Assembly: GCA_024699855.1 (NCBI GenBank)
Contig: JAMPIQ010000002.1
Span: 13,950,001 to 14,014,000 of the forward strand
Direction of reading: 5' to 3'
Source of the DNA: Aphelenchoides besseyi
Taxonomy: Eukaryota; Nematoda; Chromadorea; Rhabditida; Aphelenchoididae
DNA length: 64,000 nucleotides
In this document: in pieces, positions 1 to 12,813 of the stretch
Layout: the number at the start of each line of letters is the position of its first letter
Numbering within the stretch: the first letter of the stretch is position 1
Position numbers and translations under genes: made by a program
The notes under the pieces: generated by a model
Databases searched by the model: none
Told to the model about the DNA's origin: nothing
The model's input: the letters and a program-made list of their open reading frames with translations, nothing else

Positions 1-1565
1 TTCGATTCGCCAAATACTCAATAAACTTGTCTTCACAAAGATCAAGATCCTATAAACTCTATTCTTATGTTCTCTGATTTCATAAGCTCACCAATTCGTA
101 GTTATTTAGCCATCGATCTAAGTTGAAGTCAGTGTTCAATTCATCAGGTATCCGTTTTCCCAACCGTTGACGTAGTTCGTAGCGTTTTTGCTCCAAAAGC
201 GTCTTCTCGAAAGTCATCTTACACACCAATCAACAGACGAGTAAAAGGAATTAGTGGGATCAATCGAATAGAAAGAGAGAACGCGTTGTATTTGTGTTGG
301 ATTCTAAGTGTTCGTGTTGATGAATTGAAGGCTAATAAACGCGAAAGAATGAGCAACGTAAGTTGAACCGAACGTAAAAGTTTTAGTCTTTTGTTGCTCT
401 CCAATCGAACGGAAACTTCGATCCGCCGTAGATCCCGACCGAAAAGTCAAGAGCGAATTGAATGGAACGAGAAGTGACGATCTATGTGTGAAGAAGACTG
501 AAACCTTCGACGATGTCTGTTGAATCAAAACCTTCCAACGACACGAAATGACGACAAAGTGCAGCCGATTTTTCTCGCTACTTTTCGCCGTTTACCTCGA
601 TCTACTTTCGGTGGTAATTTCTGTCTTGCAAATCGGCGGCAGACGACACTCGAGACTTTCAAGATTTGCGTAATGGAAATCTGCGGGAAGACGAAGTGCT
701 CGTTTGCACGATAAGCTCCCGATTTGGTGCGGCCGAATTTCTCGACAAACCGAATGTCGTCTTCTCTTCGGTTTTGATTCGTTGACCCAAATTCGGTATT
801 TGAGGTAAAGCAACTGAGACGGAGGTCATCTGCCGCTCACGACTCCAAACCCCAACATCTTTTGGATTGCTGCCGATACGTGTGTTTTTTTGCATTAAAC
901 TCCAAGTGTTTTCGGGTCAAATTGCATTCATATCCCCGAACTTCAAAACGAACAGTTGTTCTTTGTACTCCATGACGACAATCGTACGTCAGCTGCGGTT
1001 TCCAAAAATGAGTACTCGAATTGTCATGATCGCTATAAAAACAGGAAAGTGATAAACGAAGCGGAAAACACAGCAAATGCACGAAGACAGAAAAAACGAA
1101 GCGACAGAAGGTTTTGACTTGAACACACTTCTTCACGGCAACTTTCAGATCACCACTTTATAGCAACTGTTTTGCCGGTTTCGCTCGATCGCAAACTGAC
1201 TTTCAAATGACGAAAGAGCCGCAGTCGAAAAGACGACAAACTCGATCTATAAGCAAGCTCCTGTCGGACACACGACCTCCGACTCACTGCTGACAAGGAC
1301 CATTAAAATTAACCGTTTTCATCACTCAATCGAGAACTAAAAGATCAAGAAGGGCGACTTCCAACAACAATTGCTTAGTTCTAACGGTTCCACCTCTTAA
1401 TCTTCGAAAGTTTCCCACTTTTAACTGCCAATCCTTTGCAACTACTTCCGGAAGACAATCGGTTCAAATTCGTTTGTTCGAGTTGGTCACATTGCCGGAT
1501 TATTACGAAATGCAAATTAATTGCGAATTAGCGGGCTAATTCAACTGTCCGATCGTGCATGTGGG
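1..1565. other. Upstream non-coding stretch, no supported gene
   Basis: Short open frames occur on both strands, but none shows a recognisable domain, a splice pattern or a good start context. The stretch precedes the FAM184-like gene and probably holds its 5' untranslated and regulatory sequence. Nothing more specific is visible. Confidence 0.4.
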
Positions 1566-4500
1566 ATGTCAGAAAAATTACGTGAAAGGGTATGTTGAAC
1601 TCACGAGTTTCGATTTATGAAAACTTTAGTTGGGCTACTTAAATAACGAGCTACATGATCTTCGACAAGTTCATCGCTCAACCAGTCCACACACACTGGT
1701 TAGCAGTTCACCCAGTCGATTGAGTCGATCGCCTCGACCACTAAAGTAAGAAGCCAGAACACTCCTAAGACTTCTATAAATCATATCATTAATTGGCAGA
1801 ATTCAGTTTCAATCATTCTTTTAACATTTTTGTAGATCCACAGACTATGCACCGAATCCAATCAGTAGTGTGGTTCAAACTCAACAATCGCAACCCACAA
1901 CTCCAACCACTGTGACTCATGATTCTCGACCGGACATCGTATCTTGGCCCGCGCCGCCTCCGGCTTCTACGGTTCTCAGTAAGAATGCCCAGCCATCTAA
2001 AGGACCATCGACTACATCGACTGGAACAAGTCCAATACCGGAATCACATTTTCATGCGAGCACAACGTTGGGCGAGGACAGCAGCAAGTTGCTGACGATG
2101 TTGCGTATGGCTGCCACTTCGAATCCGGGTATTTCTTTGGCATAGAATGTGCGCCTGATTTTGTTTCTTTAGGAGTCAGTCGAGGAAGAGAGTTTGAATT
2201 GCGTCGTAAAATCCAAAACCTCGAAGAAACTGTCGCCGAATACGAACGTCAGAAATACAATGTGATGGGCTCGTTCAGTGAGTATCGTGAATATGTAGCA
2301 GAGCGGGAGCGTACTCTCGAAGCTGAGTATTCGAACAAAATCATTGCGTTGAGCGAAGAAGTTTTGGGCGCCAAAAAGGACTTCGAAGCAAGAATGAGCA
2401 GCTTCCAAGCGCTTCAAGAACAATTCGAGCACGAAAAAGAACAAGCACTGGAAAATTTACGTCAAGAACATCAGAAGGAGATCGAATTGCTTGAACGTCG
2501 AGTTGCTGGATCTCAATTGTTGAATTTGGAACAAAAGTAAGGAAGAATTGACATTCTGAACATTTTGGGATTTTAGATACATAATCGAAATACGACGATT
2601 GGAAGATGAGCGAAAAAGTCTTAAAGTTGAAAAAGAACGTTTGGGAGAAACATTTGATATGAAACTTCGACGAGCTCAAAGTTTGTATGAGACTCAACTG
2701 TCCGCCGCAAAGACCTTGTACACAAAAGAACTGGAGGCATTGAGAAGTCACGAAGAACATCTCAAAGAAGAACTCGCAGCTCGGTTTGCTTTTCAATCCA
2801 AAGTTGGTTGATCATCGATTGTTGTAGACACGAAGAGTTTCGAGATCGAGTTCAAGAATTGAAATTCCAAGCCCGACAGAGTCGAGAAGAAGTTTCCGCC
2901 TGTAAAAATGATATCACAATGTTACAGAAGAAGTTGAAACAAAAAGAAAATGAACTCGAAGGCATCACCAAGGAGGTGAGTTAAGTTTACGGCTTCTGAT
3001 TTCTTTTAAGTTGGAAAACGTACGAGCTGAGCTTCGAGTTTCAATGCGAAAGCTGCGAGAAGTTGATGTTCGTTACGCAAAAGCAAGTGATGAATTGGAT
3101 CAGAAAGAAGCCGAATTGAATCGTAGAGCCGAGTGTTTGGAAGCAGCTGAAGGTTCTCGGACGAAATTAGAGTCTACGGTTCGTAAACTCCAAGTCGAAG
3201 TGAAAGCGTTGAAAAACAAAGTCGATTTTCTCGAAATCGAACGAGAAAACTTGCAATGTCAAAGCGAATCACAAACTCAGTTGCAAAATTCTCAAGTTCA
3301 AGCTCTGGAAGCGGTAGGTGCCTTTGTTTTCATGTAACTCACAAATTCACAGGTTCTCGAATCGGTGACCAAAGAGAAGGAGACATCTAGAGAGCATTAC
3401 GAGAGGTTATTAGAAAAAGAGAGAGAACAAGCCGAAGCTCGAGAGGAATCGTTGCGTCGAGAACTGTGCAGCAAATTCAACGAACTAGAAGATCAATACA
3501 ATGCACTCAAAGATTACGTTGATGAAAGCGGAGCTTTCGGCCCTGAATCGACGGTATTAGCTGTATGTTATCTTTGTGACATACGATTTTCAGAAGATTC
3601 TCGAAGAAGTAGAAATGCTACGTGCTCAAAAAACGAACCTCGAAGACGAAGTGGTCAGTTTGCAAACTCAGTTGGCGCACGACAAGAAAGCGGTTCGAGT
3701 ATTCAAATTGACTCTATTGATTTCGTTTTTTAGCTTTCGGACACTAAGAATTCATCGATGAACTACGCTTCAAAAGTACCACGAAATGTCGACGAAATGC
3801 GCAAAAATGTTCACGAAGATGTGACAAATGACAACACTAGTGACAACAAAATCTATGATATCAGCGTTGATCTGTTGAGAGAGAGTTTGAGAAAAGAATT
3901 GGCAGGTTCGACAGGAAAACCATCGACAGAATTGGAATCACTGTTGGAGAAAGTAAGTCCGACACATAAGGGTTTTATTCGTCGTGTTCAGTTGTCCAAA
4001 GTCGAACATGAAATGCAGAAGATTATTCGCGATAAGAATGAGGCTCAATCGAAGGTTGCCAAGTTAGAAGAAGACAACAAGAATATGGCTCATCGATTGG
4101 AAGAGACGCGCAACGCCGAAAGACTGGACGAAATGAACAAACTGAAAGACAAATACGAAAAAACAATGCAGGAGTTGGAGAACGAGAAGAACAAGTACAC
4201 TCAACTACAGGAGCAACTGAACACCAAGAGCACCGAAATCATGGAAGAAAAGGTAAAAAGACAGAAAATAGCTACTTACTTGCGTTTTTAAGGTCACAAA
4301 GCTCCAAAAGGAACTCGATGAAGTGAACGACAAAACCAAACAGAAGGACGAAGAGTTGATCGAAATCAACAACACTCTTAGAGCATCAAGCACGAAAAGC
4401 AAGATTCTTACCGAAATCATTCGATATCAAAACGAGCTGATCGAAGAAGAATTGGACGGTTTTATTGAGTTAGTTTACAAACTTTTAAAATAATCAATAT

Positions 4501-5389
4501 TAATGTTTCAGCAAAATCACGGCTGAAGCAAGTAATTTGGACGAAATCGAATTGCAAGACAAAATCAAAAGCTACGAAAAACTGCAGAAAATCGAACGCC
4601 GACCATCCATAGAAACAAGACACATTGAGACCAGGCATGCGATGAAGCTGTGAAGATGTATTAACATGACAGTTTAGTACTCGACCAGAGATCCGTGAAA
4701 TGGCTCTTCAAACAAACATCGAAATTCGTCAAGCACCAACACAAAATGAACAACTGCAAAAAGAGATCATTCGCTTGTTGACTGGATGGATGGACAGTAC
4801 ACCGGATGTAAGTACTTTAGTCAATCAAAACTATATTAAAGTTACAGGAGTACTTGGATCTCGTTGATTTGAAGAACGCACTTCTTTCGGCATCTGACAC
4901 AGAACCTTTGGAAGAAACGGCATGGGATTGCATCGTTTATTCAATTCTAATTGAACTGGTTTTCAGGCCGAAACTTCGCGTGTACCACAAGTTTGTCAGA
5001 AGGCGGCAAACAAAATTCAGAGTTTAATGTCACACATGGCTGAACGCAGAAAATCAAAAGACTCCGATGAACGTGTTAGTCGAAAAGAGTGAGTAACAAT
5101 TGCTGCTTGTGATGTGTAATCTGCTATTTCTAGCGACAACAAAGACATTCGACGTTCCAGATCTCCGAGTCTTCTGGCGCGACTTCGTGAACGAACACCA
5201 TCGAAAGCTCGAGCTACCGCAATGGAAACAAGCTCCTCATCGACCTCAAAGTAAACTCATTTTTATACACGATTGTAACGATCGTTTTTCAGAAACTTTC
5301 TTTGTCCTTCTGAGTTGGAACGAAATGCTGATGCAAAGCGCAAGAAATCCGCCAAATCAGAAGCAGGTCGTCCGGCTTGGAAGTTCTAA
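1566..5389 (+). CDS. FAM184-family coiled-coil protein
   Basis: A multi-exon gene of roughly 1,050 codons. The N-terminal part is Ser/Thr/Pro-rich; almost all the rest is heptad-rich coiled coil. The segment starting ELRRKIQNLEETVAEYERQK, followed by SFQALQEQFEHEKEQALENL, aligns register for register with the conserved core of animal FAM184A/B, a family of little-known function. I place the start at the ATG at 1566: it opens an 8-codon exon (MSEKLRER), a 41-nt intron follows, and the next exon reads in frame through LGYLNNELHDLRQVHRS. That start is inferred from splice signals. The C-terminus is basic and Ser/Arg-rich, ending GRPAWKF, and an AATAAA lies at about 5539. Introns are 35-45 nt. 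The second half could be a lineage-specific extension, since only the first half gave a clear family match. Confidence 0.75.
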
Positions 5390-5969
5390 GTGCTAGAAGA
5401 CAACATGCTTGTTATCGCAATCTTAAATGGCTTATAAAAGGACTATCTATTCGTTTATTTATTTGGCCACTTCTTACGAGATGTACAAAGCCTTTGTTTG
5501 TAATGTAAATAAGATCAATGATCTTAACATCTTGGTTCAATAAACAGTTGTATTGATCAAAAATGTTGTCTCGTTTGTATTCGCCGATTCCAATTAATCG
5601 TTTTGCTCGCATCTCATGAGCCTCCCCAGGAAATCGACTGATAAACGATTGAGTAGCAAAAAACGAAATCCGCAAAAAACTGCCCCGCAATTCTCCGTTT
5701 GATGTGTCGACAATAAGTTTCCGCGGATAGCCGGTTGTTGACCTGGATAGGGAACGGCGGCTCATTAGCCGAAGGCGTTGAGAAACAGCTCGGCAATTTG
5801 CAGAATCGGTGAACGAGAGAAAGGCGGAGTGATTGAAGAGCGGATAATGGACAGTTTATGATCTTTTCTCAAACAATCAAAAGGTTAACTGACAGGTATC
5901 AAGAAGTAGTCGCATTTCACTTTTCATTTTGCGCTATCCACACGAATCCAGGTGTGTTCTTCAGCGATT
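5390..5969. other. 3' UTR and intergenic gap
   Basis: Contains the poly(A) signal of the upstream gene near 5539. A minus-strand open frame (5412-5765) overlaps that 3' UTR and has no recognisable feature, so it is not called. The last part is probably the promoter of the DM13 gene. Confidence 0.4.
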
Positions 5970-8283
5970 ATGTGGAAAGTGGTTGTGCTGCTGAGTGTTA
6001 TTGGATTGAAAAAAGGTAGTTTCTGGGGCTAGTAACTAGTCTGACATTACACGTTTAGGATGTTTTGGCCAAGATCCAGATCGCTATTTTGGTATTCCTT
6101 TGGGCGGTAATAATTTCGATTTTGTTCACGATATTGATCGACAATGATTGTTTTTAGGTGTACATTTAAGTCAAGATTCAACGAGCGGAGAAGTCTACGC
6201 TTACGATGAATACTCGATTCTAATCAATCACTTCGAGCATCATCCCAAACAGCCAAGATATTGCAAGTTTACGAAAAGAATAGCTTCTTACATGCTCGTT
6301 CTTTAAGGCACATCAATGATGTTCGGTCCGCCACGACCAACTGACAGCGGTGAAGCGTTGGTTGAGGGTCACGGCGTTTTGGTTGGATTGGCACAACCGT
6401 TGACTGCGGCACCAAATGCCGAAGTAGCAGTTAATCGTCATCGCCGTCAAGCATCTGGACTTTTTGGTGGAAACATCTACAGATGGCCAATGGAAATGGA
6501 TCACTTATTGATGGGGCCCGAGGATGAGAAATCCGTTCAGTCAGTCGCAGTCCCTTCGTCGAGTAAACAATTCAACGGAATTCACATTCGTCATTTGCCC
6601 GATAATGTTGAAGCGAAAAACATTACAATGAAAGCAAACTTTACGTATGATTTTTTTCTAAGCGGATTGTTTATCTGAGCTTATTTTAAGTGTTACCTCT
6701 CCGACAACAACTCCACCATCAACCAGTTCAACTGCTGCTTCTACTCATGTTTCAGAAGCTGCTGCGTTGTCAATCCAAACAGCTCGAATGTTTTCCAGCT
6801 CAACAGTTTCTTCTCCTAATTCAACTGTTGAGTCGACAAGTACAACCACGAGCGTTCCGACATCCACTACTTCCGTTCCTTCAACTACCTCAGTAACGAG
6901 TTCACCAAGTTCAAGTATCAAACCAAATCGCAAACCCGGAATCGTAGTGACTGCTTCAGTGAAATCAAATGGTGCTGCAAGTCCTCGATTACAGAAACTC
7001 AGCGCTCCTGTTGAGAACACTCCCAAGCCTGCGATTATGATTTTGGGGTTAGCAACCAGTGAAGAACAATCATAGACAAATTCGTTTCAGTGAGAAAGGA
7101 AAATCAAATCAGCCGATTGAATTGGCAGAAGTTGAAGATGTTTTTGGGGCAGCAGTTGACGATTCGTCAGAAGTGTTTCCGCAAGAAAACGGAAAACTGC
7201 GCAATGGAGAAAAAGTTGGAATACAAGGAAGTCAGTCACGATAATATTTTGGCTTTAGAACGACCAGAATACTTACAAATTGGACGTTAACTACAGCGAT
7301 TTGGTGCGTCGGCTTGAGAATTTGGAGTACCCACGACGTGCACCTTCTCGTAATTCAGGTTTAACAACAGCAAATGTTCATCGGTTTTCAATCTTTGAGT
7401 TTAGGAGTTCAAGCCGCGAATGCAATTGAGAAGTTCAACGATACGACTCGACACGTTCAATCACAAACAGAAACCGCAAAATCAACCACACCGTTATTCT
7501 TCGTAGTCGACGATCCTCATCGAGCTCATCGCGATCGAATTCTTCAACAACTTCGCGAATCTGAAGGTCCCAGTTCAACAACTACAACAAAGCCGTTGGC
7601 ACCTTTAGATCCACGGTTTGCGCTTTCCGATATCAACGAACAATTGGGTATCTTCGTTCTGTCCAATGGTGCCAAACTCAGCGATTACCATTGGTTTGGA
7701 GTGTACAACCACTGCGAACAGGTGAAATGAAGGAACTGGTCGATATCTAACTGATGAGTTGTTTTAGAAGCACGTCGAGTTGGTCTCATTACGAGGAGTA
7801 GATCCGCCGCGTGAAGAACGTATCATGCCGTTGAGCGGATGGTCTCACAACGTTTCATCTTATCGTGTTCATATTCTTAACTGTAACACAATTCTTGTTC
7901 CCGGCTTCAACTTTGATCCCGAGGAGGATGCACGAGGCAGTAGGTTAAAGAAGTGTATTCGGCTAACGCTTGTTTAGGCACCTATTTCGTGGCTGGTATC
8001 GGACAATTTCCGGATAACATCGAGAAACAAGTTAAAGTTATTGTTGTTGGTGAAAGACAGTAAGTTTCAGTCAAACAAAACGACAGAATACGTGAAAACA
8101 AACAATCTTCTTAGAAACGTTCCTCTTCGTCGATATCAAAATGAAGACGTTCTTCTGCGTTTGCCGCGAACTTATCGAACCTTCGATATCGATTTTCTGT
8201 CCGTTTACAATACGCACGAACAGAAAAGTTATGGTCATGTGATTGTGCCGAGTTTGCTTGTACCGCCGTGCTCCGACGATTAG
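5970..8283 (+). CDS. Secreted DM13-domain protein
   Basis: The ATG at 5970 opens a signal peptide (MWKVVVLLSVIGL). DM13 hallmarks follow: a first partial copy with GEVYAYDEYSILINHF, then near the C-terminus a full copy with VHILNCNTILVPGFNF, NVPLRRYQNEDVLLRLP and DIDFLSVYNTHEQKSYGHV. Between them is a Ser/Thr/Pro-rich stretch (about 6690-6900) typical of O-glycosylated linkers. DM13 domains occur in extracellular or matrix-type proteins such as Drosophila Skeletor; several invertebrate members are of unknown role. About nine short introns are inferred; one (6263-6307) begins GCAAGT, a GC-AG intron. The HWFGVYNHCEQ segment at 7650-7715 looks like the end of the first DM13 copy, so the linker may interrupt that domain. 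The function is not known from sequence. Confidence 0.7.
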
Positions 8284-9807
8284 AATCCGATCAGGAAAAC
8301 GTGAAAACACCACAGTTCAACAAACCAAATTGCGATGTAAAGAACCTCAACTTTTAATTAGATAGTCTTTTAAGAAACCTAAACATGAACATTTGACATA
8401 AAAGTGATTAAACTGAGTGATCGTATTAGAACTTACTGTTTGGAATAGCGATTTCGCTTTTTGTTGTGCTCGATGTACACGGCAATTTTCTCGTTAGTTA
8501 CATTGCCATTACAACGGTCACAACGAAAAACAGCAAACATCGAAAAGAAGATAGTCGACTGAATACGAACGGAGCAAAATTTACAAATGAATGTGTGAAT
8601 ATTCTCGCTTTTCCAACGAGTTTAAGATCTCCAAATCGGAAGTCGATTTGACCGCTGCCCCGCCCGTTTGTGTCCACCAGCTCGTTGACTTTGACGCCTG
8701 ATACCGGCTTCTATAGCTGCGCGGTTCGGGCGATTAGTGTATCTGATGGAATGTCGTAGCAGCGGTTAAACACACAAACTCAGCTATTCCGATCGAAACA
8801 ACAAAAACCTAAGACTTCGGCCGACAAGCGCCATTAAAGCGTGTTTGGCCAAGGAATTAGCTTGGAATAGGCGACTGCAATACAACAAGCTGAGGGTTGC
8901 AACCGGGACAAATAGCGACAACTTAACAACAATATTTGTGTTAAACGATTCCAACGAAAACATTCGTTCAAACGAATATGAGATAAAACCTGAAAGTTCG
9001 TCATTGGTTAAATGTAAACAGAAGATTTAATTTAGAAAAGCTGCGTGAATGATGAGAAGGTGCATTGGTGGTGGATCAGGAGTTAGCGTTAGTCATTCGA
9101 TTGCGCTATTCGATCCTCCCACTACTCGTTTGTCGTACTTTTGTTTGGGTCAAATGGTCCTATGGCCGTCTTTTTGATTGCAACCGGTTCACCGCAATTC
9201 ACATCGATCGGCTTATAAAAAAGGTGAAAAGATCGATTGATATCACAATCTTAGGTTTTCGTATTCATTCAGTTATACGCTTGTATTCCTGTAGACGTTT
9301 ATTTTGCACACTAACAATAAGTTAACACCAGCTATCCGAAATGTGATCCGAAGATAAAAATTCGAGAAATTTAAAACTCTTTCTGACATGACATCGATGA
9401 CTTCAATCACTTGTTATAGGTCGCAGATTAAGGTTGAATGGACGAACACTTTTAGAGAGAAAATAATCACGAAGAGGACTAGTAAGGCTAATGTTGATGT
9501 ATGCGAATTTCCACGGCAGAGGCCATAAATAAAGTTGTTTGTTCTCCACGAACGTTGAGACCATCAAAAGGCATTTTAAATTTTTTTGTACAATACGGTG
9601 GGTGACTGAACGGAAGGTTAAAACAAAGAGGAATGTGACGTTCACCGGGATTCTGGTCGATTGAATTCATTTGGAGAAAATGATCGTGTTAAAACTTGTG
9701 AACTGAAATAAAGAATCTGAAGGTAACTGTTTTTGCAGTTGATTTCGATGTGGCGGACGAATCGTTGATCAAAGGGCAATCTTCTCAACTCTTCTTTGAC
9801 TAATCTT
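8284..9807. other. Intergenic, no supported gene
   Basis: Short open frames on both strands lack domains and splice logic. The right part should include the 3' UTR of the minus-strand neuropeptide-like gene. Confidence 0.4.
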
Positions 9808-10140
9808 TTACTTGCGACCTGATGGAATGAAGTGAAGGGTATCTTGACCTTGTGGTCCTGCTGCCATCCATTCGGCCAAAGATAATCCCATGCTCGCTAA
9901 ACTCATTAATTGTTACTAATTTATTAGCAAAAGATAAGAAACTTACGACTTCTTTTTGTTTTCGAAAGTGCATGGTACGCGCGACTGATCAGTTGACGTG
10001 CGACCTCAGCGTCTAAATCCGACTGCTGAACCGACTAAAATGATGTTTAGCAAACCTCTAATCTTTAAACTCACTGAAGGATATGCAGCAACAATTGAAA
10101 CAACGGCAAAGAACGCGATGAGGACCACCCAGAGTTTCAT
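9808..10140 (-). CDS. Neuropeptide-like precursor, amidated peptide
   Basis: Three exons on the minus strand are joined by two short introns (40 nt GTGAGT...TTTTAG and about 50 nt GTAAGT...TTTAG). The product of about 80 residues starts MKLWVVLIAFFAVVSIVAAY, a classic signal peptide. A short spacer ends in the dibasic site KTKR. The single predicted peptide begins SPSMGLSLAEW and ends LHFIPS-GRK, immediately before the stop; Gly-Arg-Lys is a standard amidation/cleavage signal. The frame is kept across both introns, which chance rarely produces. The peptide is about 27 residues long with no Cys. The MGL..A..GP portion faintly recalls DH31/calcitonin-type insect peptides, but the C-terminus differs, so I do not assign a family. 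It would be processed in the secretory pathway and act on an unknown receptor. Confidence 0.75.
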
Positions 10141-11675
10141 TTTCGTCGAGATAATTTGTGCCTGCAGGCGAATGAGCTGCGACGAAGCCTAAACAAGAAC
10201 ATCAAGATATGTGTTTTGTGATGTGCAGAAACAAGTACGCGAGTCAATTAAGTGTACAGAAAAGATGTGCCAAAACAAACGGGCGATGCAATGAAGGACT
10301 CGAGTTGATGTTTTAGCTGCAAAATATCCCCAAAAGACGATCAAATTAAAAGCTGCACGATTGATGTTTGTTTACGAAACGACGACACTCATGGCCACAT
10401 CTGTGAATTCGAATTGGTAAACGTAAATGTTCGTTCGTATTTGAAATATGCAGGCTTTTGAGTAGGTTGGTAGTATTTTTGGATTCACACACTCAACTGA
10501 ATGATTGCTTTTCAAAACAAAACTCAACGGATATTATGAGATCTACACGCAGTATGAAATCTACTGTACGTCAAAAAGTCGGTTTTGTCTCGATGTAATC
10601 ATTAGCCTGATGCTAAGTGTGAACTATAAACATTAATATAAATTTAGTTGAAAATGAAAGAAACATCAAGATCAATGTGAACTACAAGAGGCTTTGACGT
10701 ATCGACTGCTTCCGCAGAAGCGAAGAATATGACCACAACACGCAACAAACTTCATGCCCCATTTCTCGAGGCTAACAATCCAAGACGTCAAAAGTTCGGT
10801 TTCGACAACTAACTTTTTAAATAGAAGATCGTATGCTTGCAAGAAGAAGACTATGCATACAGAAAAAGGAGTTTGATAAGCAGCAAGAAGAAGAATTGAA
10901 AATCCAAAAAAGCCTGTGGATTGGTAACCAAGATAATCGTATATATACTCGAGCTATCGGTTCCGGGATTTAGCAAATTCCATCGATGGTCGTCATCGGA
11001 CCGCCCATACAGTTGGATGCAGCTGAGCCCCTTGGGGTCGCGTGTTTGATGAAATTAATTGCGTAAGGCGATTGTGTTCAAACCACAAATTGCAAGTCTA
11101 CGGTCTCCTCGAAGACATTAAAAATGCGGTTGACGAGATGAATAGAAGATGTCTTGGAGATGAACGCGCACAGATGGGTGGAATTGTCATTTTGGAAATA
11201 TGATGAAAGGCATATTCCAATGACTATGATGCAAAAACGTGCGATCGAACATGGTCAATGAAATTTGAAAGCTTCCACCCACAAATTTTCTCAAATATTC
11301 CGTTTTCGTAATCACGTTGCAAATCCTTTTATTTGGAATTGTAAAAACGTATAACAAGAAACCGCGTCTGATTACCATCTTATGGTTTCGGGTTGTGGTT
11401 CATTTAATTACGATTGACGCTGACTAGTAATGTGTTTTGGTTATCCAAATTTGGACCTAATTTCGTAGAGCGTAAACAAGATAGCGACCGAAGACTTGAT
11501 AGCCATGCGAACGTATCTACACGACCAACTGATGGGTTTTGCCGAGCACACAGTTGCATGTGAAATAGGGTTGAACACTTTGGTTAATGCAGAAGTTCCA
11601 GCATTTAAAAGTGTTGATCGCAACCAAACTGTTTTTCAAGTCTAGGTTCTTTTAGTGCTCTTGTTTGTACTATCG
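10141..11675. other. Intergenic, no supported gene
   Basis: No open frame with recognisable domains on either strand. The part next to 10140 is presumably the promoter of the neuropeptide-like gene. Some stretches look like decayed coding sequence, but I could not identify them. Confidence 0.35.
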
Positions 11676-11876
11676 TCTCAAGGACACTAATCGAATTCAG
11701 TGGGAATATTTGGAGCGTTTGAGCAAAGTGAGTTGCAGTTTGTGCGTAAGTTGAGCGATCAAGTGGATTGATCAAGCGATTGATTTAGTTTGACTAAGAG
11801 CAGTGCAGTTTTTCGAATTGAGTTCGAGTTCTATTCCGGTGTTTACATTCTCATGTCGAATCGAACAAAGCAGCTA
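11676..11876 (+). repeat. Left arm of 201-bp inverted repeat
   Basis: This arm, beginning TCTCAAGGACACTAATCG, is the reverse complement of 14419-14619 with only a few mismatches by eye (for example near position 11694). The two arms enclose 2.5 kb that contains the cathepsin B-like gene. They may be terminal inverted repeats of a non-autonomous DNA element or a local inverted duplication. I saw no clear target-site duplication. Confidence 0.85.
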
Positions 11877-12813
11877 GAAATCATTACAATAGATGGCAAT
11901 TTTTGTTAATACGATTGAGAATTTACTGAAGTTTTTAGTGTATCCCCTGTGTTTTGGAGTATTTTGCAGCATCTGTTTGCAATCCGTGTACTTATTCATA
12001 TGATCATTTCAACAAACAGTAAAAGTTGTCACAAACAGTTTCAAAGTTTCGAATAAAACACACCCATTGCTCACCTATCCAATGAATGGTATCGAACTGG
12101 GAAATTGATCTCGAACAAGTCGGAAATATGATCGATGTCGATCAGTCACTTCAAGTGCGGGAATTAGAGTAGTTGCTATCCGGTAAAGTCGAATAAGTTG
12201 TTATTGAACAAGTTTGAGCAGACAGTAACGGTATTCATCACAAGATCGTTTGCATCGTTTTAAAACTCGTTGTATCCCTATGTTCTTGCTTGAGCTGCTG
12301 TTTCAAGAATTCTGATCGGAAATTGTAATTTTCCCGTTTGTTTCATTGATCTTTTCTTGTTCATAAACTTAAATGGGTTCGCTAAAAACCACGTCTTGTT
12401 CTTCACTTCTAACATAATATGTGGCCAACGAGTTTGTTGTATTGAATCTCGAACCTGTTTGTGGCAAATTTTACTGTTCTTTGGAATGAGCATCAAGTAG
12501 AGCACACGAATCGCAATTGGAGACTACAAAATACCTTCAAACAAAGAAATACATTTATAACTTCAGGAGATTAACACAAACAGATGGATAAACCGCAAAT
12601 TCTCGATAGCATTGACAAATGAAATTCAAAAAACATAGACATTAAACAGCTCCTACGTAAAACAACCAATAGTTTGGTCACAGGTTCGGTCGGCCATGAG
12701 AGTTCATGTAGAATTCTTCGACGCGTTGGATATGTAGTTTTCATATTCAGCTAATGTTGCTGAATCGAATACAGGTTTCTGAAAAGGTGGGTGGTTATCC
12801 GAAATTGCACCTC
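11877..12813. other. Spacer inside the inverted-repeat unit
   Basis: Lies between the left arm and the 3' end of the cathepsin B-like gene. No coding sequence or transposase motif was recognised. Confidence 0.35.

Noticed and set aside
5412..5765. 117-codon minus-strand open frame
   Set aside because: Overlaps the 3' UTR of the FAM184-like gene, has no signal peptide, domain or splice context, and looks like chance.
9808..10140. Assigning the neuropeptide to the DH31/calcitonin family
   Set aside because: Only a short MGL..A..GP resemblance; the peptide continues for about eleven residues and ends differently.
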